A DNA stretch of 64,000 bases from Gulosibacter sp. 10. GTDB taxonomy: Bacteria > Actinomycetota > Actinomycetes > Actinomycetales > Microbacteriaceae. Both the position numbers and the translations under genes were made by a program. Under the pieces are notes generated by a model. The model ran no database searches. It was given only the letters and a program-made list of their open reading frames with translations, and was not told the origin of the DNA. Location: positions 30,010-94,009 of the forward strand of contig NZ_FUIC01000037.1 of NCBI RefSeq assembly GCF_900163695.1. Reading direction: 5' to 3'. Within the stretch, counting starts at the first letter, position 1. Every line of letters starts with the position of its first letter. Below, in pieces: positions 1-8,384 of the stretch.

Positions 1-283
1 GCGGCTCGGTGCTCGCGAGCGGGAGGAGCGCTTCGATCGCGGCGACGACGCGCGGATCGGCGATGCGATACCGCCGGGTCCGCCCCGAGACCTCGACCGC
101 CACGAAGCCCGCGGCCTCGAGGCGGGCCAGGTGCGAGCTGGCTGTCGACGCCGCGACCCCGGCGATGCGCGCGAGATGCCCGGCGGGGCGTGCTGCGCCG
201 TCGACGAGCTCGATGAGCATCCGGGCGCGGGTCCGGTCCGCGAACAGTGCCGCCGCCGCGGCGAGATCGGGCTGCGCTTCCAT
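1..283 (-). CDS. ArsR-type winged-helix regulator, cut by window edge
   Basis: The first 94 residues of a small winged-helix DNA-binding protein are visible; the 3' end lies beyond the left edge. The region AASTASSHLARLEAAG (about residues 44-59) is the recognition helix of an ArsR/SmtB fold, followed by a wing (VEVSGRTRRYRI). No cysteine metal site is visible in this part, so the inducer may be an organic compound. It is divergent from the MFS transporter starting at 349, with about 65 bp between them, and probably represses it. The ATG at 281-283 is the only good start. Family assignment is firm; ligand and target are inferred. Confidence 0.8.
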   Translation of the reverse strand, partial: MEAQPDLAAAAALFADRTRARMLIELVDGAARPAGHLARIAGVAASTASSHLARLEAAGFVAVEVSGRTRRYRIADPRVVAAIEALLPLASTEP

Positions 284-348
284 GCCCACCAGTATCCTGC
301 CGCCATCGTTCGGCCGGCGTCGAAGGGTTCCGGTTCCACGATGGACGC

Positions 349-1536
349 ATGAGCCGACCATCACGTTTCCTCGACGCGCGACCGAGCGGCGGGAGCCCGC
401 TGCTGCTGACAGTCCTGTGCGTGCCCATGTTCCTCGTCCTGCTCGATGTGCTGTCGATGAACGTGGCCCAGCCGAGCCTCGGGCGCGCCTTCGGCATCCC
501 GCGGGAGGCCTGGCCGCTCCTCGTCGACGCGTACACCGTGCCCCTGGCGGCCGGGCTGCTGCCGGCCGGATGGCTCGTCGACCGCGCCGGACCGCGCCGC
601 GTCCTGCTCTGGGGGCTGGCGGTCTTCGCCGCCGCTTCGGGCCTCGGCGCCGCCGGATGGGCGTGGGAGGCCGTGATCGCCGCCCGCGCCGTCCAGGGGC
701 TCGCGGCTGCGGCGATGCTCCCGGCCGGGCTCGCCGCGCTGACGGCCACCTGGCGGGAGCCGGCGCCCCGGGCGCGGGCGCTGGGCGTCTGGTCGGGAGT
801 GAGCGCCCTGGCCACGGCCATCGGCCCCGGGGCGGGAGGCCTGCTCGTCGCCGTCCTGGACTGGCGGGCCGTGTTCTGGATCAACGTGCCGTTCGCCCTC
901 GCCGCATTCGCCGGCACCTCCCGGCTCCTGACGGCGGACGGCCCGACCGTAGAGCGGGGGAAGCCGGAAGGCGTGCGCGCGCTGGTCGCCTCCGTCATCG
1001 CCGCAGCGGTCATGACCAGCGGCGCCAACGGCACGCTGCAGGTCCTGACCGTGCATCTCCAGGACGACCTGCGGCTCGCCTCCGGGCCCGCCGGGGCGAT
1101 CCTGCTGCTCGCCACCCTGCCCTTCGTCGTGCTCGGCCCGGTCGCCGGCAGGCTGGTCATCCGCTGCGGACGACGGGCCGTCGCGGCGCTCGGGCTGATT
1201 CTCGGCGGCCTCGGCCTCCTCACGCTCGGACGGCTGTCGGGCATCGCCGGGCTGGTTCCTGGGCTGCTCGGCGTCGGCGTCGGATTGGGGCTGATGACCT
1301 CGGCCATCGTCGGGGAGACGATGGCGGCCTGGCCGGCGCGCCCGGGCATGGCGGGCGGCCTCAACAACGCGCTCCGTCAGCTCGGCACGAGCGCGGGCGT
1401 CGCCGTCGGCGGCCTCTCCACGAGTCACGCCGCGGGCGCCCCGCTGCTGGAGCGGACCGGACTCGTCGCAGGGATCTGGTGGATCGGCGGCGCCGTCCTC
1501 GTCCTCGCCGGATTCGAACGCGCGCGCCGTCGGTGA
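349..1536 (+). CDS. MFS transporter, DHA2-like drug exporter
   Basis: A 395-residue major facilitator superfamily protein of the inner membrane, probably a proton-coupled exporter of drugs or other organics. Hydrophobic helices fill the chain from residue 16 on. The loop after helix 2 (WLVDRAGPRRVLLWG) is MFS motif A, and GVWSGVSALATAIGPGAGG near residue 145 is the antiporter motif C. The helix 1 sequence ending LSMNVAQPSLGRAFG is typical of the DHA2/EmrB group, but the protein is shorter than the usual 14-helix form. The start at 349 was preferred to an upstream in-frame ATG because the preceding 34 residues are arginine-rich and not membrane-like. It is divergent from the ArsR gene. Substrate unknown. 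Confidence 0.85.
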   Translation: MSRPSRFLDARPSGGSPLLLTVLCVPMFLVLLDVLSMNVAQPSLGRAFGIPREAWPLLVDAYTVPLAAGLLPAGWLVDRAGPRRVLLWGLAVFAAASGLGAAGWAWEAVIAARAVQGLAAAAMLPAGLAALTATWREPAPRARALGVWSGVSALATAIGPGAGGLLVAVLDWRAVFWINVPFALAAFAGTSRLLTADGPTVERGKPEGVRALVASVIAAAVMTSGANGTLQVLTVHLQDDLRLASGPAGAILLLATLPFVVLGPVAGRLVIRCGRRAVAALGLILGGLGLLTLGRLSGIAGLVPGLLGVGVGLGLMTSAIVGETMAAWPARPGMAGGLNNALRQLGTSAGVAVGGLSTSHAAGAPLLERTGLVAGIWWIGGAVLVLAGFERARRR

Positions 1537-1643
1537 GCCCGGCCGCAGCGTGCTTCCCCTGCCCTGGTCATATGCGGGTGATTGCTCGAAGATGGTCGCC
1601 GCGCTCCGCCCTTTGCAGAGGAGAAATACGAAATACTGTCCAC

Positions 1644-2138
1644 ATGCGAAGAGCGATTGAGGCGACGACCATCGGAGCGGTGGCGGCGCATCACGGTATC
1701 GAGAGCGCAGCCGGGCTGGGCTTGCCCGGCGAACCGTATCTGGGCCGCAGGAAGGCCGTACTCGTCTGGGCAGGGCTGTTCACGGCGAATCTGCTGCTGT
1801 TGACCAGACGAGGCGTAGGCCGCGATGCTGCCGCGGGGTTCGCGAATGGAACCTATCAGGCGCTCGCGCTGCAGCATTACGTCGACTGGCCGTGGCGATT
1901 CCGGAACGGCGTCCCCGTGTTGACCGAGGCGGAGGGACTTCCGAAACGAGTGCTTCCGGCTTACAACGTCGCACTTCTCATGACGATCGCGGGTTCGACG
2001 GCAGCCTTGATCGCATCGCGACGTCGTGCTGCTGCAGTGATCGGGCACCTTGCGGGCCTGGCGACACTGCCCCTTCAGCTGGCATCGGCCCGGCACCATA
2101 TCGGCTGGTGGCGTTCACGCCCTCGCCGCGGTCGCTGA
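1644..2138 (+). CDS. small membrane protein of unknown function
   Basis: A 164-residue protein with hydrophobic segments near residues 38-54 (VLVWAGLFTANLLLL) and 108-125 (NVALLMTIAGSTAALIA), and possibly a third near 130-148. No family is recognised. The start at 1644 is chosen because the hydrophobic pattern begins soon after it. The region upstream carries a purine-rich stretch about 20 bases ahead of the ATG, farther than an ideal ribosome binding site. It ends 10 bp before the start of the HAD-family gene at 2149, so the two are probably co-transcribed. It could contribute to membrane-linked lipid or small-molecule metabolism, but nothing in the sequence shows this. Confidence 0.6.
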   Translation: MRRAIEATTIGAVAAHHGIESAAGLGLPGEPYLGRRKAVLVWAGLFTANLLLLTRRGVGRDAAAGFANGTYQALALQHYVDWPWRFRNGVPVLTEAEGLPKRVLPAYNVALLMTIAGSTAALIASRRRAAAVIGHLAGLATLPLQLASARHHIGWWRSRPRRGR

Positions 2139-2148
2139 AGTGCTCCGG

Positions 2149-2820
2149 ATGATACCCTCGCCGCCCGGAGCGCACCCCGATCTCATCGTGTACGACTTGG
2201 ACGGCGTGATCACGACTCGGGACTCGTTCAGCGCGCTGATCCTCGCGCGGTTGCGCCGCGCTCCCCTGCGGCTGCTGCGGGCGCTGCCGGCAACCGCGGT
2301 CATGCTCCTCGGCGCCCAGGAGAGACGTAGACGAGTCGCGGCCGCGCGAGTCGCCGAGATCGCGCTCGCAGGCATGCGCGACGAGGATTACGCCGAGCTC
2401 GCGAGCGCCTTCGGCGACCGGATCGGCGAGGACCCGGCGTGGATGCGCGTCGGGACCGTCGAGCGCATCCGCCGTCAGCACTCCCGGGGTGTGAGGATCG
2501 TCATCGCCACCGCGACCGAGGAGCGCCTCGCGCAGGCGCTGCTCGCCCGGGCCGGAGTGCCGTACGATCTGCTCTCCGCCTCGACGCTGACCGAGACGGG
2601 ATCGGGGATGCGCGTCGCCGACCATCGCGTCGGCGCGAGAAAGGTCGAAGCGCTTCGCGAGCAGAGAGTCGCCGTCGAAACCGCCGAGTTCGTGACCGAC
2701 TCCTTCACCGACCTCCCGACCGCTCGCGCCGCGGGCCGTGTGGTCCTCATCGGAGCCTCCGAGAAGACCCGGAGACGCTACTCGCGAGCCGGGTTCGTGA
2801 TCGCAGACGAGGCCGTGTAG
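2149..2820 (+). CDS. HAD-superfamily phosphatase-like hydrolase
   Basis: A 223-residue protein of the haloacid dehalogenase superfamily, probably a cytoplasmic phosphatase. Motif I is YDLDGVITTRDSF near residue 14, with the nucleophile and acid/base aspartates D-x-D. Motif II is VIATAT (serine/threonine) in the middle, and the acidic motif FVTDSFTDLP lies near residue 183, with a preceding lysine in GARKVEAL. The layout resembles HAD-IB enzymes of the phosphoserine-phosphatase type. An earlier in-frame ATG at 2050 overlaps the upstream gene and adds sequence that does not look like HAD, so 2149 was chosen. Substrate unknown. It lies 10 bp after the membrane protein gene. Confidence 0.85.
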   Translation: MIPSPPGAHPDLIVYDLDGVITTRDSFSALILARLRRAPLRLLRALPATAVMLLGAQERRRRVAAARVAEIALAGMRDEDYAELASAFGDRIGEDPAWMRVGTVERIRRQHSRGVRIVIATATEERLAQALLARAGVPYDLLSASTLTETGSGMRVADHRVGARKVEALREQRVAVETAEFVTDSFTDLPTARAAGRVVLIGASEKTRRRYSRAGFVIADEAV

Positions 2821-2893
2821 GCTCGCGGCTCCTCGCCTAGCGGCGGAGGGCGCGCGACGGGCGATGGCTCGCGCTCCGGGTCACATCCGGCGC

Positions 2894-3151
2894 TCAGCAG
2901 TACGGGTACGCCCGCTCCGACCACGGCTCGTACCCGGGCAGGGCGAAGATCGCCTGCACGAGGCGGTCGATCTCGTACCCGCAGCGCGCGGTGGACAGCG
3001 CCCGGGAACCGCCGTGCTCCCAGGCGTAGAGCAGCGTGCCGATGTTCCGCGCGTAATGCGGCGCATAGTCGCCCTTCGGCACGGAGAACTCGAATTCCTC
3101 GGCGCGCTCCTCCTCACTGAGATAGAGGTACCACTCGACGAGGTGGCTCAC
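2894..3151 (-). CDS. hypothetical protein linked to a toxin/HTH pair
   Basis: An 85-residue acidic protein rich in Tyr, Trp and Glu (for example VEWYLYLSEEERAEEFEF) with no recognised domain or membrane segment. Its ATG overlaps the stop of the upstream HTH gene in an ATGA arrangement at 3148-3151, so the two are translationally coupled. Together with the next two genes it forms a three-gene minus-strand operon. Its place behind a toxin-like gene and an HTH gene suggests an accessory or antitoxin part, but this is inference. Coding confidence comes from the overlap and the non-random protein. Confidence 0.6.
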   Translation of the reverse strand: MSHLVEWYLYLSEEERAEEFEFSVPKGDYAPHYARNIGTLLYAWEHGGSRALSTARCGYEIDRLVQAIFALPGYEPWSERAYPYC

Positions 3152-3456
3152 CTCGTTGACCGGTTCGGACGCGCCCCGGTTGGTCGCGCCGAGGCGCCGT
3201 AGCGTTGGCGCGCGGCTTCGCCGCTGGTTCCGATCGCCTCGCCGACCTCTCGCCAGGACAGCCGCTGCTCACGCGCCGCCTGTACCGCATCGGCCAGTTC
3301 CCGCTCGGCGGCGTCGCGTCGCCAGGCCGCGAGCTTGACCGCCATCACAGGCGGGAGGGGTGCGTCCTGATCGCCGGGCTTCGGATCGTAGTTCTCGAAG
3401 GCGTCGGCGAACGCGTCAGCACGAGCTTTGATGTCTTCTATTGAGCGTCGAGTCAT
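3148..3456 (-). CDS. HTH-type putative antitoxin
   Basis: A 102-residue protein beginning MTRRSIEDIKARADAFADAF. Its C-terminal half holds a helix-turn-helix signature, LSWREVGEAIGTSGEAARQRYG at about residues 65-86, as in a group of actinobacterial proteins encoded directly after a small BrnT-like toxin. The N-terminal half is an acidic linker. It overlaps the upstream toxin-like gene by 41 bp and the downstream hypothetical gene by four. The likely job is DNA binding to autoregulate the operon and possibly neutralise the toxin. Family resemblance is from memory of the motif order; function is inferred. Confidence 0.7.
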   Translation of the reverse strand: MTRRSIEDIKARADAFADAFENYDPKPGDQDAPLPPVMAVKLAAWRRDAAERELADAVQAAREQRLSWREVGEAIGTSGEAARQRYGASARPTGARPNRSTR

Positions 3457-3691
3457 GGTCGTTCACCTCAGATACTTGGTTCGGGGCCGGGCGCATGGCG
3501 TGAGCGATGGCGACGACGCCGTGCCACTCGATCACACCGACCTCCACGAGGGTGCCGGTTTCATCGGGGCCGATGAACATCGTCATCGAGTCGTCTTGCA
3601 CGAAATGGCGGACAGGGAAACGGAGCGCATGGAGCATCGCGGCATCCGAGACGCCGCGCCGGTAGGCACTGTCGAGAATGATGGGCTCCAA
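3416..3691 (-). CDS. small toxin-like protein (BrnT/DUF4258-like)
   Basis: A 91-residue protein with the order seen in small actinobacterial toxin-like proteins: an N-terminal YRRGVSDAAMLHALRFPVRHF helix, then a beta sheet containing FIGPDETGTLVEVGVIEW, then VVAIAHAMRP. The histidine and arginine in the last strands match the conserved tail of BrnT-like folds. It is the first gene of a three-gene minus-strand operon with the HTH protein and an 85-residue protein. RNase activity is plausible from the fold but not visible from one sequence. A purely regulatory role is the alternative. Confidence 0.65.
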   Translation of the reverse strand: MEPIILDSAYRRGVSDAAMLHALRFPVRHFVQDDSMTMFIGPDETGTLVEVGVIEWHGVVAIAHAMRPAPNQVSEVNDHDSTLNRRHQSSC

Positions 3692-3798
3692 CTCTATTCC
3701 ACAAGTTTACTTGCCACAAGGAAACTTGCCAAGCTCTTTCCTCGGTTGATTCCGACTGACTCGGAACCGCGGCAACCACAAACAACGCCATCTCCACC

Positions 3799-4182
3799 AT
3801 GGCGCCCCGTAGTCGCACTACCGAGCACGCTGAACGTCGGGCCGGCATGCTCCCGGAATTCCTCATCAGCGGACTCGGCCACGGGCTGGTCTTCACCTCC
3901 GCATTCGTGCTCGGCAACACCGGCGTCCCGAGCCAGCTCAGCGGCGCCGCCGGGGCCGTCCTCACCTCGGCCCAGTACGTCTCGAACGGCGTCGGGATCG
4001 CGATCCTGACGATCTTCGTGGCTCGCATCGCCGGGACCGCGGGCTTCGCCTGGGCCTTCGGATTCAACACCGCCGTCGCCTTCCTGGGCATCGCGCTCGC
4101 CCTCGTCTCGAGCCGCGGCGCACGTCGGCCGGCGAACGCCGATGAGCCGCCGGAAGCGCGCGGCGCCGGAGCGGAAACCTGA
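3799..4182 (+). pseudogene. C-terminal fragment of a DHA2-type MFS transporter
   Basis: The 127-residue frame contains only the last three or four membrane helices of an EmrB/QacA-type exporter: FLISGLGHGLVFTSAFVLGNTGVP, then a loop, SNGVGIAILTIFVARIAG and FAWAFGFNTAVAFLGIALALVSS. The family needs 12 to 14 helices, so the 5' two-thirds of the gene is gone. The upstream DNA (3692-3798) holds no matching frame. It is probably a relic of a rearrangement. A short protein could still be made from the ATG at 3799, but transport activity is very unlikely. Confidence 0.75.
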
Positions 4183-4334
4183 GCCGGTACCACGGTGTTC
4201 GCACGGGACCATCGCTTCCGCCGACTGATCGCATGCCCGCCGAACGGAGACGCTCTCGTCACCGGAACAGCCGCGAGCCCCTCGTCCGGCTCCGCACCGC
4301 ACTTGCGGGCACGCGGAAGGACGCACTAGTTTAA

Positions 4335-4350
4335 GAAACTGTATCGTTTC
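4335..4350. promoter_or_regulatory. putative TetR operator
   Basis: GAAAC and GTTTC form a five-base inverted repeat around a six-base centre, 27 bp ahead of the tetR-type gene at 4377. The AT-rich sequence TATTGATAT just downstream could be the -10 region. Likely an autoregulatory site. Confidence 0.45.
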
Positions 4351-4376
4351 GTATTGATATCGAGGATGGAGCGGCC

Positions 4377-5012
4377 ATGGCCCCCGATGAAGCGCCGAGC
4401 ACAGGGGCACGAGGCCGCCCCATCGATGCGGCCCTCACTCCGTCGATCGTGGAAGCGGTTCTGTCGCTGCTCGCGGACGAGGGCTACGCCCGCCTGACCA
4501 CTGCCGCGGTCGCGAAGCGAGCCGGCGTCTCGACGGCGACCCTGTACCGGCGCTGGCCCTCGAAGCGCGATCTGCTGCTCGCCGCGGCCGGGAGCATCGC
4601 CGAATCCGAGACCGCCGACATCGATACCGGTGCGCTGGAGAGCGACCTGCGAACGCTGTTCGCCCAGAAGCGACGAGCGCTCTCCGGCAGGATCGGGGCG
4701 ACGCTGGTGACGCTGGTCGGCGAAGCCGCCCACGACGCCGAACTCGCGGCCATCATCCGCACGAGCGTCTTCACCCCGACGCGCGACCACCTGGCGGCGA
4801 TCCTGCATCGCGCCGAGGCCCGGGGCGAGCACATCGGCGCCGACGCCGATGCCGCCGCCCACGTGCTGGTCGGCGCGATCCTCGCACGCATCGCCCTCGC
4901 CGGCGCCGAAGACGGCGCAGCGGTGCTGCCGGAAGACGACGTCTCGCTGCTCGTTCGCGCCATCGCCGGCCCCGCGGAGCGCCGGAATCCACACGACGAG
5001 AAGGGCCGATGA
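4377..5012 (+). CDS. TetR/AcrR family regulator
   Basis: A 211-residue regulator. The N-terminal DNA-binding domain (about residues 18-64) is clear: YARLTTAAVAKRAGVSTATLYRRWPSKRDLLLAAAGS contains the helix-turn-helix with the TLYRRWPSK recognition end. The rest is helical and holds the ligand pocket. It overlaps the downstream SDR gene by four bases (ATGA at 5009-5012), so the two are co-transcribed, and the regulator may sense the substrate of that dehydrogenase. A short inverted repeat at 4335-4350 is the likely operator. Ligand unknown. Confidence 0.88.
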   Translation: MAPDEAPSTGARGRPIDAALTPSIVEAVLSLLADEGYARLTTAAVAKRAGVSTATLYRRWPSKRDLLLAAAGSIAESETADIDTGALESDLRTLFAQKRRALSGRIGATLVTLVGEAAHDAELAAIIRTSVFTPTRDHLAAILHRAEARGEHIGADADAAAHVLVGAILARIALAGAEDGAAVLPEDDVSLLVRAIAGPAERRNPHDEKGR

Positions 5013-5845
5013 TGGGCGCGGAGCGGACGATCGTCATCACCGGCGCGAGCGACGGCATCGGCGCGGCGGCCGCCAGGCAGCTCGCAGGCGCCGGCGTCCG
5101 GCTGGTCCTCGTCGGGCGCTCGCCGCAGAAGACGAAGGCGGTCGCCGAGGAGACCGGCGCGGAGTATCACCTCGCCGATTTCACGAGGCTCGACGAGGTG
5201 CGCCTCCTCGCGGAGGCGATCGGCAGCAGCTGCGAGCGGATCGACGTGCTGGCCAATAACGCGGGCGGCATGTTCTCCGGCCCGACCGCCACCCCCGACG
5301 GCTTCGAGAAGACCTTCCAGGTCAACCACCTCGCGCCCTTCCTGCTGACGCATCTGCTGCTCGGCACGCTGCTCGAGAGTCGCGCGTCCGTCGTGAACAC
5401 GTCCAGCATCGGCGCCCGCCTGTTCGGCGGCATCGACCTCGAGGACCTCGAGGACTGGCGGAGCTTCACGCCGTCCAAGGCGTACGGCGACGCGAAACTG
5501 GCGAACATCCTGTTCGCCAAGGGCCTGCACGACCGCTTCCACGAACGCGGCCTGTCCTCCGTGGCGTTCCATCCCGGCACTGTCGCGACCAACTTCGCCT
5601 CGGACACCGACGGCTATTTCCGACGCATCTACCACGGCGCGCTGAAGCGGTTCCTCATCTCTCCGGAACGGGGAGGCCGGCGGCTCCGATACTTCATCGA
5701 GGGCGCACCCGGAGAGGCCTGGGCCTCGGGCGAGTACCGCGTCTCGCCGAGACGCCGCGGGCGGACCCATCGCCAGGCCTACGATCCGGTCGTCGTGCGC
5801 GAGCACTGGCGGCGCAGCGAGGAGATGCTCGGCATCCGCTGGTGA
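5009..5845 (+). CDS. short-chain dehydrogenase/reductase
   Basis: A 278-residue cytoplasmic SDR. The cofactor-binding glycine motif TGASDGIG is at about residues 12-19, NNAGGMF at about 87-93 is the structural NNAG motif, the catalytic serine lies in NTSSIGA, and YGDAK at about 162-166 gives the YxxxK pair. The long C-terminal part (TVATNFASDTDGY) resembles the retinol-dehydrogenase/WWOX-type branch of SDRs. Cofactor could be NAD or NADP. It is translationally coupled to the TetR gene before it. ATGATG at 5009-5014 gives two possible starts three bases apart; the first was chosen because it makes the overlap. Substrate unknown. Confidence 0.88.
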   Translation: MMGAERTIVITGASDGIGAAAARQLAGAGVRLVLVGRSPQKTKAVAEETGAEYHLADFTRLDEVRLLAEAIGSSCERIDVLANNAGGMFSGPTATPDGFEKTFQVNHLAPFLLTHLLLGTLLESRASVVNTSSIGARLFGGIDLEDLEDWRSFTPSKAYGDAKLANILFAKGLHDRFHERGLSSVAFHPGTVATNFASDTDGYFRRIYHGALKRFLISPERGGRRLRYFIEGAPGEAWASGEYRVSPRRRGRTHRQAYDPVVVREHWRRSEEMLGIRW

Positions 5846-5878
5846 TGCCCGCGCACGGCAGCCTGTCCGCAGCCGAGG

Positions 5879-6442
5879 CTATCGGCTCCTGTTCCGCGTG
5901 GCAGGCGAGGATTCCCAGTGGACCTCCCCGTCCACGACTTCCTCGGTCGGGTGGAGCCCCAGCGTGCGCGCGACTCGTTCGGAGGCGAGATTCGCGGGCG
6001 CGATGAAGGCGATGCACCGGTCGATCCCTCGGCCCCGCAACCAGGCGCGCATCGCTGCAGCGGCCTCCGACGCGAATCCGCGCCCCTGGTGCCGCGCGGC
6101 GACCACCCAGGCGATATCGGCGACGACGGAGCTTCCTTCGCCGTGCAGCGTCGCCTGCGTGAAACCAATGGCGTCACCGCTGTCGCGACGACGGATGATC
6201 CAGTTCAGCCACCCCTGCTCGCCATCGGCCGATCGACCGGCGGCCTGTCGCGAGTAGCGGTCCGTCAGCTCCCGGAGCGATGGGGGCGCTCCGCCGATGT
6301 ATCGATACAGGCCGGGGTCCGCGAGCGCTTCCCGCATCTCCGGGGCGTGGCTGACGGCCAGGGGCTCCATCGACACCCTGGGCGTTTCGATCGGCAGCGC
6401 CGCGGGCCAGTCGTGCACGAGCACGAGTATCGCAGACGCCAC
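5879..6442 (-). CDS. GNAT family N-acetyltransferase
   Basis: A 187-residue acyl-CoA N-acyltransferase of the RimJ/RimL-like branch. The N-terminal LETPRVSMEPL-type strand (IETPRVSMEPLAVSHA) is typical, and the acetyl-CoA pyrophosphate loop appears as RHQGRGFASEAAAAMRAWLRGRG near residues 119-140 (the Q/R-x-x-G-x-G/A motif). NLASERVARTLGL near residue 155 is the other conserved segment. The gene sits 13 bp after the broken MFS gene on the same strand, so it may be the last gene of that operon. Acceptor substrate unknown; resistance by acetylation is one possibility given the neighbours. Confidence 0.85.
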   Translation of the reverse strand: MASAILVLVHDWPAALPIETPRVSMEPLAVSHAPEMREALADPGLYRYIGGAPPSLRELTDRYSRQAAGRSADGEQGWLNWIIRRRDSGDAIGFTQATLHGEGSSVVADIAWVVAARHQGRGFASEAAAAMRAWLRGRGIDRCIAFIAPANLASERVARTLGLHPTEEVVDGEVHWESSPATRNRSR

Positions 6443-6455
6443 GACGCGCGAGCGC

Positions 6456-7641
6456 TCATCGGCGGCGCATGGCGCGGATCGAGATCACCGCCAGGGCGAG
6501 CGCGACGACTCCCCCGCCGAGCGCGATCGCGGCGAAGGCCGGCGCCGGGCTCCCCCCCCCCGCCGAGCGCGGGGATGAACACCGCGCCGAACAGCGAGAC
6601 CGCGACCGCCTCCGTCCCCACGCGCATGGTGTTGATCCATCCCGCCGCCATGCCCGCGTCCTCATCCGGCGCGGCGGCGAGCCCCTCGTTATCGACCAGG
6701 CCCGCGTGGAGGCCAAACCCGGCGCCCAGCATCACCATCGCCGGCACGAGCAGCCACGCGGACACGACCGCGCCCGCGGCGAAGGTGAAGCTCGCCACCG
6801 CGACCACGAGCGTCACCCCGAGGAACCGCGGCTGCCGGATCAGGGCGAGATCGAGCAGCGGATGCTCGGCCCGGCGCTCGCGCCGGAGCAGGGCCGCGAA
6901 CGCGAACGCCGCGATCAGCGCGAGCCCGAGCGTCGGCGCCGACGCCCATCCCGCCTCGGAGCCGGTCACGAGCGCGGCGACGAGCGATGCGATGGCGGCG
7001 AAGAACAGGATCGCGGCCGGCCAGTCGAACGGCGCGGTCGAGCGGGGCTCGTCGCGGAGCAGGGGCCGCGCCGCCTGCATCAGCGCGAACGACACGACGA
7101 GCAGCCCGCCCTGCACCCCGAAGATCGCCCGCCAGGTCCACGTCTGGGCGATGATCCCGCACAGCGTCGGCCCGAATGCCAGGGCGAGGCCGGCCATCGC
7201 CCCGAGCAGCGAGAACACGCGAGCGCGGCCCTCGCCCGCGTAGACCACCGAGAGCAGGGCGGAGCCGACCGAGAACACCGCGCCGGCGCCGAGCCCGGCC
7301 AGGATGCGCGCCGCGTCGAGGACGACGTAGCTCTCGGCCAGGACGCTCAGGACCGATCCCGCGATGAACAGGATCGCCCCCGCCTGGAAGGACGGCCGAC
7401 GGCCGACGCGGTCCGCGAGCGATCCCCACGCCAGCGTCGAAGCCGCGAACGTGATGTTGAACCCGTTGAGCGCCCACTGCTGCCCCGCCGCCGACTCCCC
7501 GAGCGAGGCGGCGATATCCGCGAGGGCCACCGCCGTGCCCGACACCGACAGCGGCACCGCGAACACCGCGGCCAGGACCGCGACCAGCAGCGCTCCCCTC
7601 CTCGCTCCCCCGCCGATCGGCCGACTGACGTTCTCGCGCAT
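6456..7641 (-). pseudogene. MFS transporter broken by a frameshift in a 10-base C run
   Basis: A DHA2-type MFS exporter read from the ATG at 7641 (good GGGGAG site upstream). Motif A is WGSLADRVGRRPSF and helices follow through to FGAVFIPALGGGG. At 6552-6561 the plus strand has ten consecutive C. Reading straight through turns the remaining protein into arginine-rich non-membrane sequence. Removing one base restores the expected last helix (FAAIALGGGVVALALAVISI) and a stop at 6456, giving about 394 residues. The break may be a real mutation, phase variation by slippage, or a sequencing error. It is divergent from the TetR gene at 7747, and a perfect palindrome lies between them. Confidence 0.8.
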
Positions 7642-7686
7642 CCGCTCCCCGCTTCCCTCGTTCCGAGCGACCACCATATCGTTAAC

Positions 7687-7704
7687 TGGAACATTAATGT
7701 TCCA
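7687..7704. promoter_or_regulatory. 18-bp perfect palindrome, putative TetR operator
   Basis: TGGAACATTAATGTTCCA is a perfect 18-bp palindrome centred in the 105 bp between the divergent MFS (start 7641) and TetR (start 7747) genes. It is AT-rich in a GC-rich background and its position suits a shared operator controlling both promoters. Confidence 0.8.
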
Positions 7705-7746
7705 CTTATTGCACTCGAGAGGTGCGAGCCCGCGTAGGATCGGGGC

Positions 7747-8352
7747 ATGGATGCGGTCGACCGGGAATTCGCGGAGCGGGTCTTCGGCACGCGCCTGCGC
7801 GCCGACGCCGCGGCCAAGGCGTTCGAGATCCTGCGAGCCGCGGACCGGCTGCTGCGAGCGGATCCGGCCGCCACGCTTGAGGAGATCGCGAGCGCGGCCG
7901 GGGCAGCGAGGACCACGGTCTACCGCCGGTTCCCCACGCGGAACGATCTGCTCGTGGCGCTCTCGCGCTGGGCGGTCGGACGCATCGCGTCGGCGCTCGA
8001 GGACGCGCAGATCGGCGCCGTCGCACCCGAGGAGGCGCTGCACCGGGCGACGCGCAACGCGATCGAGGCGAAGACCGGCCTCGCGTACGCGCGCACGCTG
8101 CCGCCGGCCGACGATCCGCTGGTGGCGGAGTCGCAGGCGCGCATCCGCGAGCTCGCCGGCCGGCTCGTCGCCGAGTGCGCGGATGCGGGAGTGATCGATG
8201 CCGATGCGGACCCCGAGTGGGTGCTGGCGGTGTTCTACGCCCTCGTGCACGAAGCCTCGGTCGGCCCGACGGCCGACGACGCGGATGCCGACGCGCTCTC
8301 CAGACGGGTCGTCGACACCCTGCTCCGCGGAGTGGGGCCGACCGCGCGCTAG
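7747..8352 (+). CDS. TetR family regulator of the adjacent MFS gene
   Basis: A 201-residue TetR-type protein with an N-terminal extension of about 20 residues before the DNA-binding domain. ATLEEIASAAGAARTTVYRRFPTRNDLLVAL at about residues 41-71 contains the helix-turn-helix. The remainder is a helical ligand-binding domain. It is divergent from the frameshifted MFS gene, and a perfect 18-bp palindrome occupies the shared promoter region. The simplest model is repression of itself and of the exporter until a toxic ligand binds. Ligand unknown. Confidence 0.88.
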   Translation: MDAVDREFAERVFGTRLRADAAAKAFEILRAADRLLRADPAATLEEIASAAGAARTTVYRRFPTRNDLLVALSRWAVGRIASALEDAQIGAVAPEEALHRATRNAIEAKTGLAYARTLPPADDPLVAESQARIRELAGRLVAECADAGVIDADADPEWVLAVFYALVHEASVGPTADDADADALSRRVVDTLLRGVGPTAR

Positions 8353-8384
8353 CATCGAGTACTCGACGGGAAGGGAGGCGGCGC

